Source: Verrucomicrobiota bacterium
GTDB taxonomy: Bacteria; Verrucomicrobiota; Verrucomicrobiia; Palsa-1439
Length of the DNA: 40,077 bases
NCBI GenBank assembly: GCA_016871575.1
Contig: VHCW01000037.1
Location: forward strand, 1 to 40,077
Direction of reading: 5' to 3'
The position numbers were made by a program, and so were the translations under genes. Below the pieces are notes generated by a model, which ran no database searches, was not told the DNA's origin, and saw only the letters and a program-made list of their open reading frames with translations. Positions 16,669 through 24,820 of the stretch are shown one piece after another. Positions within the stretch are counted from its first letter, which is position 1; the number at the start of each line of letters is the position of its first letter.

Positions 16669-16964
16669 TTCGCGTCGCCCCCTTCCTTCTTCTTGAACAT
16701 CTGCAACATCCGGTCGGTGACGAGATAGCCGCCGACCACGTTAAACATCGCAAAGGCGACCGCCACGAAGCCCAAGATTGCCGCCAATGTCGTCTTGCCC
16801 CAGCCCAAAACGATCATCGCGCCGATGATGGTGATGCCGGAAATGGCGTTCGATCCCGACATCAACGGCGTGTGCAACAGCGTCGGGACTTTCTTGATGA
16901 CTTCAATGCCGACGATCATCGCCAGCACGAAGATCACGATCAGTGTAACCAGTGTTTCGCTCAT
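16665..16964 (-). CDS. pntAB: NAD(P) transhydrogenase alpha subunit, membrane part
   Basis: This 99-residue protein is the separate membrane portion of the alpha subunit found in three-gene transhydrogenases. It has about three hydrophobic helices and the family segment PTLLHTPLMSGSNAISGITI. In two-gene systems this segment is the C terminus of PntA. Four-base overlaps join it to pntAA upstream and pntB downstream. Confidence 0.95.
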   Translation of the reverse strand: MSETLVTLIVIFVLAMIVGIEVIKKVPTLLHTPLMSGSNAISGITIIGAMIVLGWGKTTLAAILGFVAVAFAMFNVVGGYLVTDRMLQMFKKKEGGDAK

Positions 16965-18061
16965 TTCGTCATCACCTTTCCGTCGTGGGTCATGCAGGCG
17001 CCCTTCACGATCTCATCGTTGAAATCCAATTTGAGCTGGCCGTCCTTGACCAGCACTTTCAGCAGTTCCGTGACGTTGCGCGCGTACATCTGGCTCGCAT
17101 GAACCGGCATCGTGGCGGCAAGGTTGATCGGGCCGCAAATCGTCACGCCGTGCTGCACCGTCATTTCGCCGGGCTTGGTCAACTCGCAGTTGCCGCCCGT
17201 CTCGGCCGCCAAGTCCACAATCACACTGCCGGGCCGCATGCCGGCCACGGTTTCCTTGTTGATCAGGCGCGGCGCCGGGCGACCGGGGATCAACGCGGTC
17301 GTGATGACCACGTCGAAGTCCTTCGTTCGCGCCGCCAACGCTTCCTGCTGCTTCTGTTTCGCCTCTGCGGACAATTCTTTCGCGTAACCACCGGCGCCCT
17401 CGGCGTCTTTCACGCCAATATCGAACTCCAGAAACTTCGCGCCGAGACTTTCCACCTGTTCTTTCACGGCGGCGCGCACGTCGTAGCCCCACACCGCCGC
17501 CCCAAGCCGCCGCGCCGTGGCGATGGCCTGCAACCCGGCCACGCCGGCGCCGAGCACCAATACTTGTGCGGGACGAATCGTGCCCGCCGCGGTGGTCAAC
17601 ATGGGAAAGAATTTCGGCAACGCCTCCGCTGCCACGAGCACCGCCTTGTACCCGGCCACGCCGGCCTGCGAGGACAGCGCATCCATGCTTTGCGCGCGGC
17701 TGATGCGCGGCACGGCATCCATGGCGAATGAGGTCACTTGGCGCGCCGCGAGTTGCTGGACGAGATCCGGGTTCGTGGCTGCGTACATGAAACTGATGAG
17801 AACGCTGCCTTCGCGCAGGCGCGCGACTTCGGCTGAGGTGGGTTTGTGGAACTTGGCGACGAGATCGGCCTCGGCCAATGCGTCCGGGACGATCCGCGCA
17901 CCTGCCTTTTCGTAGTCGGCGTCGGCGAACCATGCGCCGCTGCCGGCACCGGCCTCCACGATCACTTCGAGCTTTGCTTTTGCCAGCGCGCCGGCGGCGT
18001 CGGGTGTCAAAGCCACCCGGCGTTCGCCCGCGACCGTTTCTTTAGGTATGCCAATTTTCAT
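16961..18061 (-). CDS. pntAA: NAD(P) transhydrogenase alpha subunit, NAD-binding part
   Basis: PntAA is the soluble NAD(H)-binding domain I of the transhydrogenase. It opens with MKIGIPKET and RRVALTPDAAG, the signature shared with alanine dehydrogenase. The Rossmann nucleotide loop VLVLGAGVAGLQAIATARRL and the mobile-loop region VDLAAETGGNCELT lie in the second half. At 366 residues it has the length of split PntAA proteins. No clear Shine-Dalgarno precedes the ATG, but a -10-like TATAGT lies about 40 bases upstream. The toxin-antitoxin pair on the same strand ends 85 bases before it. Confidence 0.96.
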   Translation of the reverse strand: MKIGIPKETVAGERRVALTPDAAGALAKAKLEVIVEAGAGSGAWFADADYEKAGARIVPDALAEADLVAKFHKPTSAEVARLREGSVLISFMYAATNPDLVQQLAARQVTSFAMDAVPRISRAQSMDALSSQAGVAGYKAVLVAAEALPKFFPMLTTAAGTIRPAQVLVLGAGVAGLQAIATARRLGAAVWGYDVRAAVKEQVESLGAKFLEFDIGVKDAEGAGGYAKELSAEAKQKQQEALAARTKDFDVVITTALIPGRPAPRLINKETVAGMRPGSVIVDLAAETGGNCELTKPGEMTVQHGVTICGPINLAATMPVHASQMYARNVTELLKVLVKDGQLKLDFNDEIVKGACMTHDGKVMTK

Positions 18062-18099
18062 GATGATGAGTTGGGTAGTTCCAATCCGCGAAGGCGCGC

Positions 18100-18128
18100 A
18101 CTATACGAATCCACCCCCTTCCCCGCAA
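18100..18128 (-). promoter_or_regulatory. Candidate promoter of pntAA-pntAB-pntB
   Basis: On the minus strand TTGCGG (18128-18123) and TATAGT (18105-18100) are 17 bases apart and about 40 bases from the pntAA ATG. The -10 box is good and the -35 box partial. Confidence 0.45.
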
Positions 18129-18146
18129 CTAATAAATCCAGCCTTG

Positions 18147-18476
18147 TCAACGGAGTTCGATGATTCGATCACCACGCCGCAATGCGGCTTGCAGTCGAGG
18201 CAATGCAGCAGAGAACGCGGTCAAGAGATGTTGTTTTCGACAATTCCCCAAACGCACCCAAATCCACGGCGTTGTCTTGCCGACGCGGTTGGCAAGGGGA
18301 AGAAAATCCTCATCTTTGCTGACAAGTACCATCCGATGGCGAACGGCGTAATTCCACACAACCTTGTCGGCAGCTTCGTCCAGGCCTATATCAGTAACGT
18401 GGCATGAGTTGTGGCCTTTGGAGGCCAGCAGCCGCGCTAACGCTTGCGGCAATTGGTTGTCCACCAGAAATGTCAC
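18147..18476 (-). CDS. DUF5615-family PIN-like toxin
   Basis: This 109-residue protein matches the DUF5615 PIN-like family, taken to be the RNase-type toxin of a toxin-antitoxin pair. It begins TFLVDNQLPQALARLLASKG, has the conserved HVTDIGLDEAADK segment, and carries acidic residues at the PIN-like positions (D6, D29, and D55/D57 in SKDEDFLPL). The start overlaps the stop of the DUF433 gene by four bases, the usual arrangement for this pair. Activity is inferred from family only. Confidence 0.82.
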   Translation of the reverse strand: MTFLVDNQLPQALARLLASKGHNSCHVTDIGLDEAADKVVWNYAVRHRMVLVSKDEDFLPLANRVGKTTPWIWVRLGNCRKQHLLTAFSAALPRLQAALRRGDRIIELR

Positions 18477-18703
18477 GCGGTTTGGAGCACAACATGGTCG
18501 GTTTGACGTGCGGCATACTCAATCGCCGCAAGGATGTCCTCACGCTCCAAGAACGGATAGTCCTCTAAAATCTCATCAAATGAAGCACCAGCGCTGAGCA
18601 ACTCCAACACATCAGTGACGCGAATGCGTTTGCCACGGATGCAGGGACGCCCGCCACATTTCCCCACCTCAACCGTAATTCGTTTCAACAGCGCGGTTTT
18701 CAT
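18473..18703 (-). CDS. DUF433-family antitoxin
   Basis: The 76-residue product from the ATG at 18703 is a DUF433 protein, a small winged-helix-like antitoxin. The conserved core is GGRPCIRGKRIRVTDVLELL followed by the repeated ILEDYPFLEREDILAAIEYA. The frame stays open upstream to 18811, but those residues do not fit the family, which supports the internal start. It precedes and overlaps the DUF5615 toxin gene. Confidence 0.85.
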   Translation of the reverse strand: MKTALLKRITVEVGKCGGRPCIRGKRIRVTDVLELLSAGASFDEILEDYPFLEREDILAAIEYAARQTDHVVLQTA

Positions 18704-18807
18704 GGGTAAGAGTATCGCAGACGCTAACACGGTTTTCAAGCACAACGGCTGCGGACGCGCCATCTGAACAGAAGCCGATGCAATGAAATTAAACAGCCAC
18801 TTCCGGA

Positions 18808-20436
18808 TCACTTCGAAGTCGTTTCCGGCGCGGAGGGCGGTTCCGGGGGACGGTTCAATTCATCCAGCTTCGTTTGGTAGTGACGAACCTTGTCTTGATT
18901 GCCAGCCGCGCGGGCCAGGTCGCGCGCTTTCGTGTAGAAACGGGCCGCCACGGCGGGGTTCGCCAGATTCAACAACTGCGCCTCATGCCGCGCCAGCGCC
19001 GCGGCGGGTTGTTTGTCGGCCAGCAACACGTTCACGAGTTTGTCGGTCACTCGAACGCGCGTGAACGCGTCCGCCGTGTGCTGCAACGCCTGTTCGTAGG
19101 CGCGGACCGCAGCGCCGGCGGAAAGCAGGTCGCCAAGTTTTTCGTGGAGAACGGCGCTGCGCAATTCCCCGGCCTTGGCGCGGCACAGTTTCAACGCTTC
19201 GTCCCGCGCCGAGAGATTAACCTTGCGCAGCCACGCCCATTCCAGTTCGGGACGATTGTCCGCCTTCAGCGAGATAATCTGTTCTTCCAGCGACACCGCG
19301 AAGGGCCGGTAGAGCGGGTCGCCCACAAAGACGGTTTGCCAACTCAACGACGGGCTGGCGGCGTATCCGGCCTCCAGAAACGTCCATCCTTCCACCAATC
19401 GCTTGAAAAACAAATCCACTTGCGGCGTCAAGGCCAGGTACGGCTCAAACACGCAGCCCATGCTGGCGGCAGCGCCCTTGAGCAGCAACGGACCGACCCA
19501 CGCGGCGACCTGTGTGCGCACGCTGTGCGCGCTGGTCGAGTGAATGTGATACGCCACCGCGCCCCGGCGGAACCGGAAGTCGGGCCGCTGAAACGGGCCC
19601 GTCAGGTTCGACGCGTACCAGCCGGCATAAACGGCCACGTCGGTCATCGGGTAATTGTCATCGTAGAGTTCTTCGCGCTCGTCGAGTTCACATTCGTAGC
19701 CGGCGGCGCGCAACGCCTCGTGCGCGCCTTTGATCCACGTGTCGCCCTCGATGTAGCCTTTGTCCTGGATGCCGCGCGCGTCGAAGTAGGCGCGACCGTG
19801 CAGGCCGTATCGTTCTGCAAACAACGCATCGTCAATCATCCGTCGGACGGCGGACGCATCGGGACCGTCGAGCCGTCCGACAAGGAACATGCTGCGGTTC
19901 AGCGGCGGCGCGAACCCAACCTTGCTGCTGAAGAACGGATTGCGGAGCGGCCCGGCGATGGGCAGGCCGTGCACGGGCAGCAAAGCCAGTTCGCTGTCCA
20001 CCGACGCTTCGTTGCGCGTCATCTCCGGGCGCGCGCCTTTTGTGTAGGGAGTTTCCAGAACGGTCGGGTCTCGCTCGATGCGCAACGGCACGCCGCAGAT
20101 GAGCGCGAGACAGGAAACGCGGCTGCTCACCGTGTCAATGCGCGGCCTGCCGTTCTCGACGCTTGCCCGCTGGGAGAGCCATCCGTTGCCGATGAGGAAC
20201 CGGAGAACCGGCTCGCGCACTTCCTCGTTGAACTCCCGGCGGGTAATCGTCTCGGCTGGCCGGGCGCTGATGGCGCAGAGTTGGTTGGTCGGGATGCCGC
20301 GCCGTTGCGCGTAGTACTCGGCGAGCGAACGGCTTTCCGGGTCGCGCTCGTTATAGACGATCACAACCTGCCGCGCACGGTCCTCCGCGGCGACAGCGTG
20401 GCACGCCGTCAACAAAACTATCAGCAACCAGAACAT
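18808..20436 (-). CDS. TIGR03790-family secreted protein with C-terminal helical repeats
   Basis: This 542-residue protein begins with a signal peptide (MFWLLIVLLTACHAVAA). It continues with VVIVYNERDPESRSLAEYYA and RRGIP, the hallmark of TIGR03790, a family of unknown function known mainly from Verrucomicrobia, Planctomycetes and Myxobacteria. Later segments such as ALICGVPLRI, YAGWYASN and GDPLYRPF fit that family. The last 150 residues are alanine-rich helical pairs that resemble TPR repeats (KLGDLLSAGAAVRAYEQALQ). The start at 20436 is chosen because it opens the signal peptide; the frame runs upstream without one. It is divergent from the spermidine-synthase-like gene across a large palindrome. 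Confidence 0.78.
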   Translation of the reverse strand: MFWLLIVLLTACHAVAAEDRARQVVIVYNERDPESRSLAEYYAQRRGIPTNQLCAISARPAETITRREFNEEVREPVLRFLIGNGWLSQRASVENGRPRIDTVSSRVSCLALICGVPLRIERDPTVLETPYTKGARPEMTRNEASVDSELALLPVHGLPIAGPLRNPFFSSKVGFAPPLNRSMFLVGRLDGPDASAVRRMIDDALFAERYGLHGRAYFDARGIQDKGYIEGDTWIKGAHEALRAAGYECELDEREELYDDNYPMTDVAVYAGWYASNLTGPFQRPDFRFRRGAVAYHIHSTSAHSVRTQVAAWVGPLLLKGAAASMGCVFEPYLALTPQVDLFFKRLVEGWTFLEAGYAASPSLSWQTVFVGDPLYRPFAVSLEEQIISLKADNRPELEWAWLRKVNLSARDEALKLCRAKAGELRSAVLHEKLGDLLSAGAAVRAYEQALQHTADAFTRVRVTDKLVNVLLADKQPAAALARHEAQLLNLANPAVAARFYTKARDLARAAGNQDKVRHYQTKLDELNRPPEPPSAPETTSK

Positions 20437-20498
20437 GCGGGCATCATCGGCGAGCGGCGCGCCAGCGTCAAGGCGCGTGAAATGGAAAAGCGCGCCCA

Positions 20499-20578
20499 CC
20501 CACGGCACTCCGCTCCGCTTCGTGCCTGACTACAAACTCGTTCGTAGTAAGCCACGAAGCGAAGCGCAGTGGCGTGGG
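20499..20578. repeat. Large palindrome in a divergent intergenic region
   Basis: Arms of 26 bases at 20499-20524 and 20553-20578 match at 23 positions (both contain CGCTTCGTG or its complement). The 28-base centre carries a further ACTAC/GTAGT pair. It lies 63 bases before the TIGR03790 start and 57 before the plus-strand gene, so it could act on both transcripts. Confidence 0.75.
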
Positions 20579-20635
20579 GCTGCAACGCATTTTTGGTGTC
20601 GCTTGCGTGACGGTTTCGTGTCAGTGTAATTGGCA

Positions 20636-22813
20636 ATGCTGATCGTGTTCACCATCACCGTTTTCCTCGCGGCGGCGCTGTTGTTTCTGCTGCAGCCGAT
20701 GTTCGCGCGAATGCTTCTGCCGATGCTCGGCGGGTCGCCGTCGGTCTGGAACACGGCGATGATGTTTTACCAGATCATCCTGCTTGCCGGGTATGCCGCC
20801 GCGCATTTGCTCGTCCGACGGCTTGGCGCGCGTCGGCAAGTATGGGCGTACCTTGCTGTGGCGTTGGCGGCGTTGCTCGTCTTGCCGGTGGCCGTGCCGC
20901 GCGGTTGGTTGCCGCCGACGGAGAGCAATCCCATCCCGTGGCTGCTGGCCGTCATGCTTGTCGCCGTCGGGCTGCCGTTCTTCACGCTCGCCGCCGCCAG
21001 TCCGTTGCTGCAACGCTGGTTCGCGGCCTGCACGGCGAAAGACCCGTACTGGCTTTATGCCGCCAGCAATCTCGGTAGTTTGCTGGCGTTGCTTGCCTAC
21101 CCGGCGTTCATCGAGGCGCGCCTCGGACTCGCCCAGCAAAGCCGGTGGTGGTCGGTCGGGTTCGCGGTGTTGGTCGTGCTGCTGGCAATTACCGGCTTTT
21201 GGAAACGGCAAGAGGCGACGGCGACGCCGGTCAGCCCGGCCGCAGACGAACCGATTGCGCTTCGCCGGCGATTGCGCTGGTTGCTGCTGGCGTTTGTGCC
21301 GTGCAGCTTGATGTTGAGCGTGACGACCTACCTGACCAATGCGGTCGCGCCGATTCCGCTGTTGTGGGTGGCGCCGCTGGCGATTTATCTGCTCACGTTC
21401 GTGCTCGTGTTCGCGCGGCGACGGCTCGTGCCGCACGGGCTGATGTTGTGGACGATGCCGCTGGTGTTGCTGGCGATGCCGTGGACGATGAGCGGATTGT
21501 TGCTCGGTCTGCCGATGGAACCGCTCGACGTGTATGTCGTGGCGCACATGGCTGTCCTCTTTGTGGTGGCGATGGTTTGTCACGGCGAACTGGCCAAAGA
21601 CCGTCCGCCGCCGGCGCAATTGACGGAGTTTTACCTCTGGCTCGCCACCGGCGGGGCGCTCGGCGGTGTGTTCAATGCGCTGCTTGCGCCGCTGTTGTTC
21701 CCGACCGTCTGGGAATATCCGTTGACGTTGGCGCTGGGGTGCGCGCTGTTGCCGCGACGCGTTGCCGCGGAACATCGCAAGTGGCCCGGCAACATCGCAT
21801 GGGCGGCGCTGCTGGGATTGGCAACGGCCGGCGCGGTGTTCTGGCTGCAACAACATCCGGTGTCGCCTCAATGGCTCCACTACACGCTGATGTTTGTCGT
21901 GCCGACCTTGTTGTGTCTGGCGTTCTTCCGGCGACCAGTACGGCTGGCGCTCTGTTTCATGGCGGTGCTGGCCGCGACGATGTGGCCGTTGTGGGGACGA
22001 GTCCGGACAATCCATCTGGCGCGCAGTTTTTTCGGCATCCACCAAGTCACGCACGATGTGTTGCGCAACACGCACTCGCTGAAACACGGCTGCACGACCC
22101 ACGGCATCCAGAGCCTCGATCCGGTGCGCCGTCGCGAGCCGCTCTCGTATTTCTCGCGGTCTGGCCCGCTGGGCGAAGTGATGGTCATCGTGCCGGAGAA
22201 ATTGAAGCGGCACGTGGCCGTCGTCGGCCTCGGCGCGGGCACCGTGGCCTGCTACGGGGAACAAGGCCAGCAATGGACGTTTTTCGAGATTGACCCGGAG
22301 GTGGAACGAATCGCGCGCAACCCGCGCCTGTTCAGTTTTCTCGCCGATTGCCCGGCGGAGGTGACGGTGGCGCTGGGCGACGCGCGGCTCTCACTCGAAC
22401 GGGAGCCGGATGGCCGGTTCGGCGTGATGATTCTGGACCCGTACAACTCGGACACGCCGCCGCTGCACCTGCTCACGCGCGAAGCGCTGGCGTTGTACCG
22501 GCGCAAGCTCGCCCCGGAAGGCGTGATGGCGTTTCACATCAGCACGACGCATCTGGACCTGAAATCGGTGCTGGCGAATCTGGCGCAGGACGCGGGATTG
22601 TTTGCCGTGCAATGGATGGACTTTCCCAACCGCGAACGAAGAGCGCGCGGCGACGCGCCGTCGCGCTGGTTGGTGATGACTCCCCATCCGCCCAGCGTGG
22701 AACGTCTGGCCAAGTCCGGTTACTGGAAGCCGCTGCGCCCGCACCCAGCCGTCGGGTTGTGGACGGATGATTACGTCAGCGTGTTCCGTGTCTGGAGTTG
22801 GGGCTGGGACTGA
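20636..22813 (+). CDS. Membrane protein with C-terminal spermidine-synthase-like domain
   Basis: The first 480 or so residues contain about a dozen hydrophobic segments, including FLLQPMFARMLLPMLGGSP, which is typical of fused MFS/spermidine synthase-like proteins. The C-terminal 230 residues are a Rossmann methyltransferase-like fold with VAVVGLGAGTVACYG (about residue 528), the acidic turn FFEIDPEVERIARN, and ILDPYNSDTPPLHLLT (about residue 600). Family members include putrescine aminopropyltransferase-like proteins, but the membrane-fused group has no firm substrate. An ATG at 20636 is preferred over the TTG two codons earlier. It ends 17 bases from the lolD stop on the opposite strand. 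Confidence 0.85.
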   Translation: MLIVFTITVFLAAALLFLLQPMFARMLLPMLGGSPSVWNTAMMFYQIILLAGYAAAHLLVRRLGARRQVWAYLAVALAALLVLPVAVPRGWLPPTESNPIPWLLAVMLVAVGLPFFTLAAASPLLQRWFAACTAKDPYWLYAASNLGSLLALLAYPAFIEARLGLAQQSRWWSVGFAVLVVLLAITGFWKRQEATATPVSPAADEPIALRRRLRWLLLAFVPCSLMLSVTTYLTNAVAPIPLLWVAPLAIYLLTFVLVFARRRLVPHGLMLWTMPLVLLAMPWTMSGLLLGLPMEPLDVYVVAHMAVLFVVAMVCHGELAKDRPPPAQLTEFYLWLATGGALGGVFNALLAPLLFPTVWEYPLTLALGCALLPRRVAAEHRKWPGNIAWAALLGLATAGAVFWLQQHPVSPQWLHYTLMFVVPTLLCLAFFRRPVRLALCFMAVLAATMWPLWGRVRTIHLARSFFGIHQVTHDVLRNTHSLKHGCTTHGIQSLDPVRRREPLSYFSRSGPLGEVMVIVPEKLKRHVAVVGLGAGTVACYGEQGQQWTFFEIDPEVERIARNPRLFSFLADCPAEVTVALGDARLSLEREPDGRFGVMILDPYNSDTPPLHLLTREALALYRRKLAPEGVMAFHISTTHLDLKSVLANLAQDAGLFAVQWMDFPNRERRARGDAPSRWLVMTPHPPSVERLAKSGYWKPLRPHPAVGLWTDDYVSVFRVWSWGWD

Positions 22814-22830
22814 GGCGGCAACGCGGGGCT

Positions 22831-23511
22831 TCACGACCCGTTGATTTTTCCGTCTTGAATCTCCAAGACGCGTTCACCGCGCTTGGCGATGTGCTCGTCG
22901 TGCGTCACCATGATCATGGTGCTGTTGTGCGCCGAGCGAAGACGCCAGAGCAGATCGAGAATGGATTCGCTGGTCTTGGAATCGAGATTGCCGGTCGGTT
23001 CGTCGGCAAGCAACAAGTCCGGGCGGTTCACCAACGCGCGGGCGATGGCAACACGTTGTTGTTCGCCGCCGCTCAGTTCGGCGGGACGATGTTCGAGACG
23101 GTCGCCGAGGCCGACGGCTTGGAGCAGTTCCGTTCCGCGTTCCGTCAAGTTGTCGGTGCGCCGCGCGCCGAGCAGGCCGGGCAGGCAGACATTCTCCAGC
23201 GCGTCGAGTTCGGGCAACAGATTGTAGGATTGGAAGACAAACCCGATCCGCTCATTGCGCAGGCGCGTCCGCTCGGCGGCGGACTTCTGGAAGAGCGGCA
23301 ACCCGTCGAGCATCACTTCGCCGGCCGTCGGCGCATCGAGTCCGCCGAGCAGGTGCAACAGCGTGCTTTTGCCGGCGCCGGACGCGCCGACGATGACGAG
23401 CACTTCGCCGCGTTGCACATCGAGGCTGATGCCTTGCAGGACTTCGACGGCGCGACGTCCCATGGTGTACGTCTTGTGAAGATCGCGCGCGGCGAGGATC
23501 AGGTCACTCAT
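22831..23511 (-). CDS. lolD: Lipoprotein-releasing ABC transporter ATP-binding protein
   Basis: LolD is the ATPase that drives release of lipoproteins from the inner membrane to LolA. The 226-residue protein has the Walker A loop GASGAGKST (residues 42-50), the signature LSGGEQQRVAIARAL, Walker B LLLADEPTGNLD and the switch histidine in MVTHDEH. The start overlaps the end of the permease gene by 8 bases. The MacB-type ATPases are close relatives, but the adjacent LolC-type permease and lysS support LolD. Confidence 0.92.
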   Translation of the reverse strand: MSDLILAARDLHKTYTMGRRAVEVLQGISLDVQRGEVLVIVGASGAGKSTLLHLLGGLDAPTAGEVMLDGLPLFQKSAAERTRLRNERIGFVFQSYNLLPELDALENVCLPGLLGARRTDNLTERGTELLQAVGLGDRLEHRPAELSGGEQQRVAIARALVNRPDLLLADEPTGNLDSKTSESILDLLWRLRSAHNSTMIMVTHDEHIAKRGERVLEIQDGKINGS

Positions 23512-24742
23512 GGCGCAACGCCTCCACGGGTTCGAGCTTGGCGGCCCAGAGCGCGGGAATCAGGCCGCCGAGCGTGCAGATGGCCAGCGCCGATATCGTG
23601 ATGGTCAACGCGTCGCGGAACGCCAGGTGCGCGGGAATCTGGGTGAAGTTGTAAATCTCGCGCGGGAACACCTCGATGCCGAGCACGTGCGACAGGAACG
23701 TCTGGATCGGCGTGAGGTTGTCTATCGTCAGCAAACCCAATGCGGCGCCGGCCAACGTGCCGAAGACGCCGACGAGGAAACCCTGGATGAGGATCAGGCG
23801 CGAAATTTGCCCGGAAGTCGCGCCGAGCGCCTTGAGGATGCCGATCTCGCGCGTCTTCTGGACGGTCGAGGTGATGAGCGTGCTCATGATGCAGAACGCC
23901 GCCACGACCACCAGCAACAGCAGGATGAAAAACATCGTCGTTTTCTCGACCTGAATCGCGCCGAGGATGCGCTGGTTCTGCTCGGCCCAGGTCTGCGCGC
24001 GCAATTCGCCGGGCAATTTCTGGTTCAGCTTGTCGGCCAGTTCCTTCGCGCCGACGAACGGGTCGTCGGTCATCAACTCGATGCCGTGGACTTCGCCGTG
24101 CAGGTTGTAGAGTTCCTGCGCCGTTTCGAGCGACGTGAAGATGAGGCCGACATCGTACTCGAACATCCCGGAGTGGAAGATGCCGGTGACGGTCAGTTCC
24201 ATCGGCAGATAGACTTCCTCGCCTTTCTTCTCGATGTTGCGCGGCGAATAGACGGTGATCTTGTCGCCGAGATAAATGCCGTGCTGCGCCGCCATCTCGC
24301 GGCCGATGACGACCTTTTCGCCGTCGAGTTCGAGCGCGCCCCGGCCATCGGCGATATACTCGCCGAGCTTGCTGACCTGCACCTCGCGTTTCGGGTCAAT
24401 CCCCTTCATGTACGGCGTCGCCACGCGCTTGTTGAACTCGACCAGCACCAATCCCATCACGAACGGCGAAGCCGCCTTCACGCGCGGCTCTTTCACGAGG
24501 TCCTGAATCAATTCCTCGCTCTTCGGGATCAGGCCGCCGGTGACGCTGACGTGGGCGTGCATCCCCATGAGCTTGCTGCGCAACTCGCGGTCGAACCCGG
24601 TCATCACCGAGATGACGACAATCAGCGCCCATACGCCGATGATGACGCCCGCCAGCGAGATCAACGTGATGACCGACACAAACGTCCGCTTCGGTTTCAA
24701 ATACCGAAAGCCGAGGAACAGTTCGAAGGGAAGACGCGTCAT
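23504..24742 (-). CDS. lolC: LolC/LolE-family lipoprotein-releasing permease
   Basis: This 412-residue inner-membrane protein has one N-terminal helix, a large periplasmic domain and three C-terminal helices, the MacB/LolC plan. FELFLGFRYLKPKRTFVSVI opens it. The C-terminal part has TREIGILKALGATSGQISRLIL, typical of the family. Only one permease gene is present, so the complex may be a LolF-like homodimer rather than the LolC/LolE pair. It lies downstream of lysS with a 78-base gap that is filled by a heptamer repeat. No good ribosome site is visible before its ATG. Confidence 0.9.
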   Translation of the reverse strand: MTRLPFELFLGFRYLKPKRTFVSVITLISLAGVIIGVWALIVVISVMTGFDRELRSKLMGMHAHVSVTGGLIPKSEELIQDLVKEPRVKAASPFVMGLVLVEFNKRVATPYMKGIDPKREVQVSKLGEYIADGRGALELDGEKVVIGREMAAQHGIYLGDKITVYSPRNIEKKGEEVYLPMELTVTGIFHSGMFEYDVGLIFTSLETAQELYNLHGEVHGIELMTDDPFVGAKELADKLNQKLPGELRAQTWAEQNQRILGAIQVEKTTMFFILLLLVVVAAFCIMSTLITSTVQKTREIGILKALGATSGQISRLILIQGFLVGVFGTLAGAALGLLTIDNLTPIQTFLSHVLGIEVFPREIYNFTQIPAHLAFRDALTITISALAICTLGGLIPALWAAKLEPVEALRHE

Positions 24743-24750
24743 GGAGAAAT

Positions 24751-24817
24751 AAATCCGAAATTCGAATTTTGGTCATTCGAATTTGCTTCGGATTTCGGAT
24801 TTCGGATTTCGGATTTC
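24751..24817. repeat. Heptamer array and inverted repeat in the lysS-lolC gap
   Basis: Four perfect CGGATTT units run from 24789 to 24816. Immediately before them are two copies of ATTCGAATTT, and AAATCCGAA (24751-24759) is the complement of TTCGGATTT (24787-24795). The element occupies nearly the whole gap, so it forms the lolC leader. Confidence 0.88.
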
Positions 24818-24820
24818 ATC

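Noticed and set aside
20621-22273. Open frame of 550 codons on the minus strand, rich in Gln, Arg and His
   Set aside because: It is antisense to the membrane part of the spermidine-synthase-like gene. The hydrophobic codons of that gene give the polar text on the other strand.
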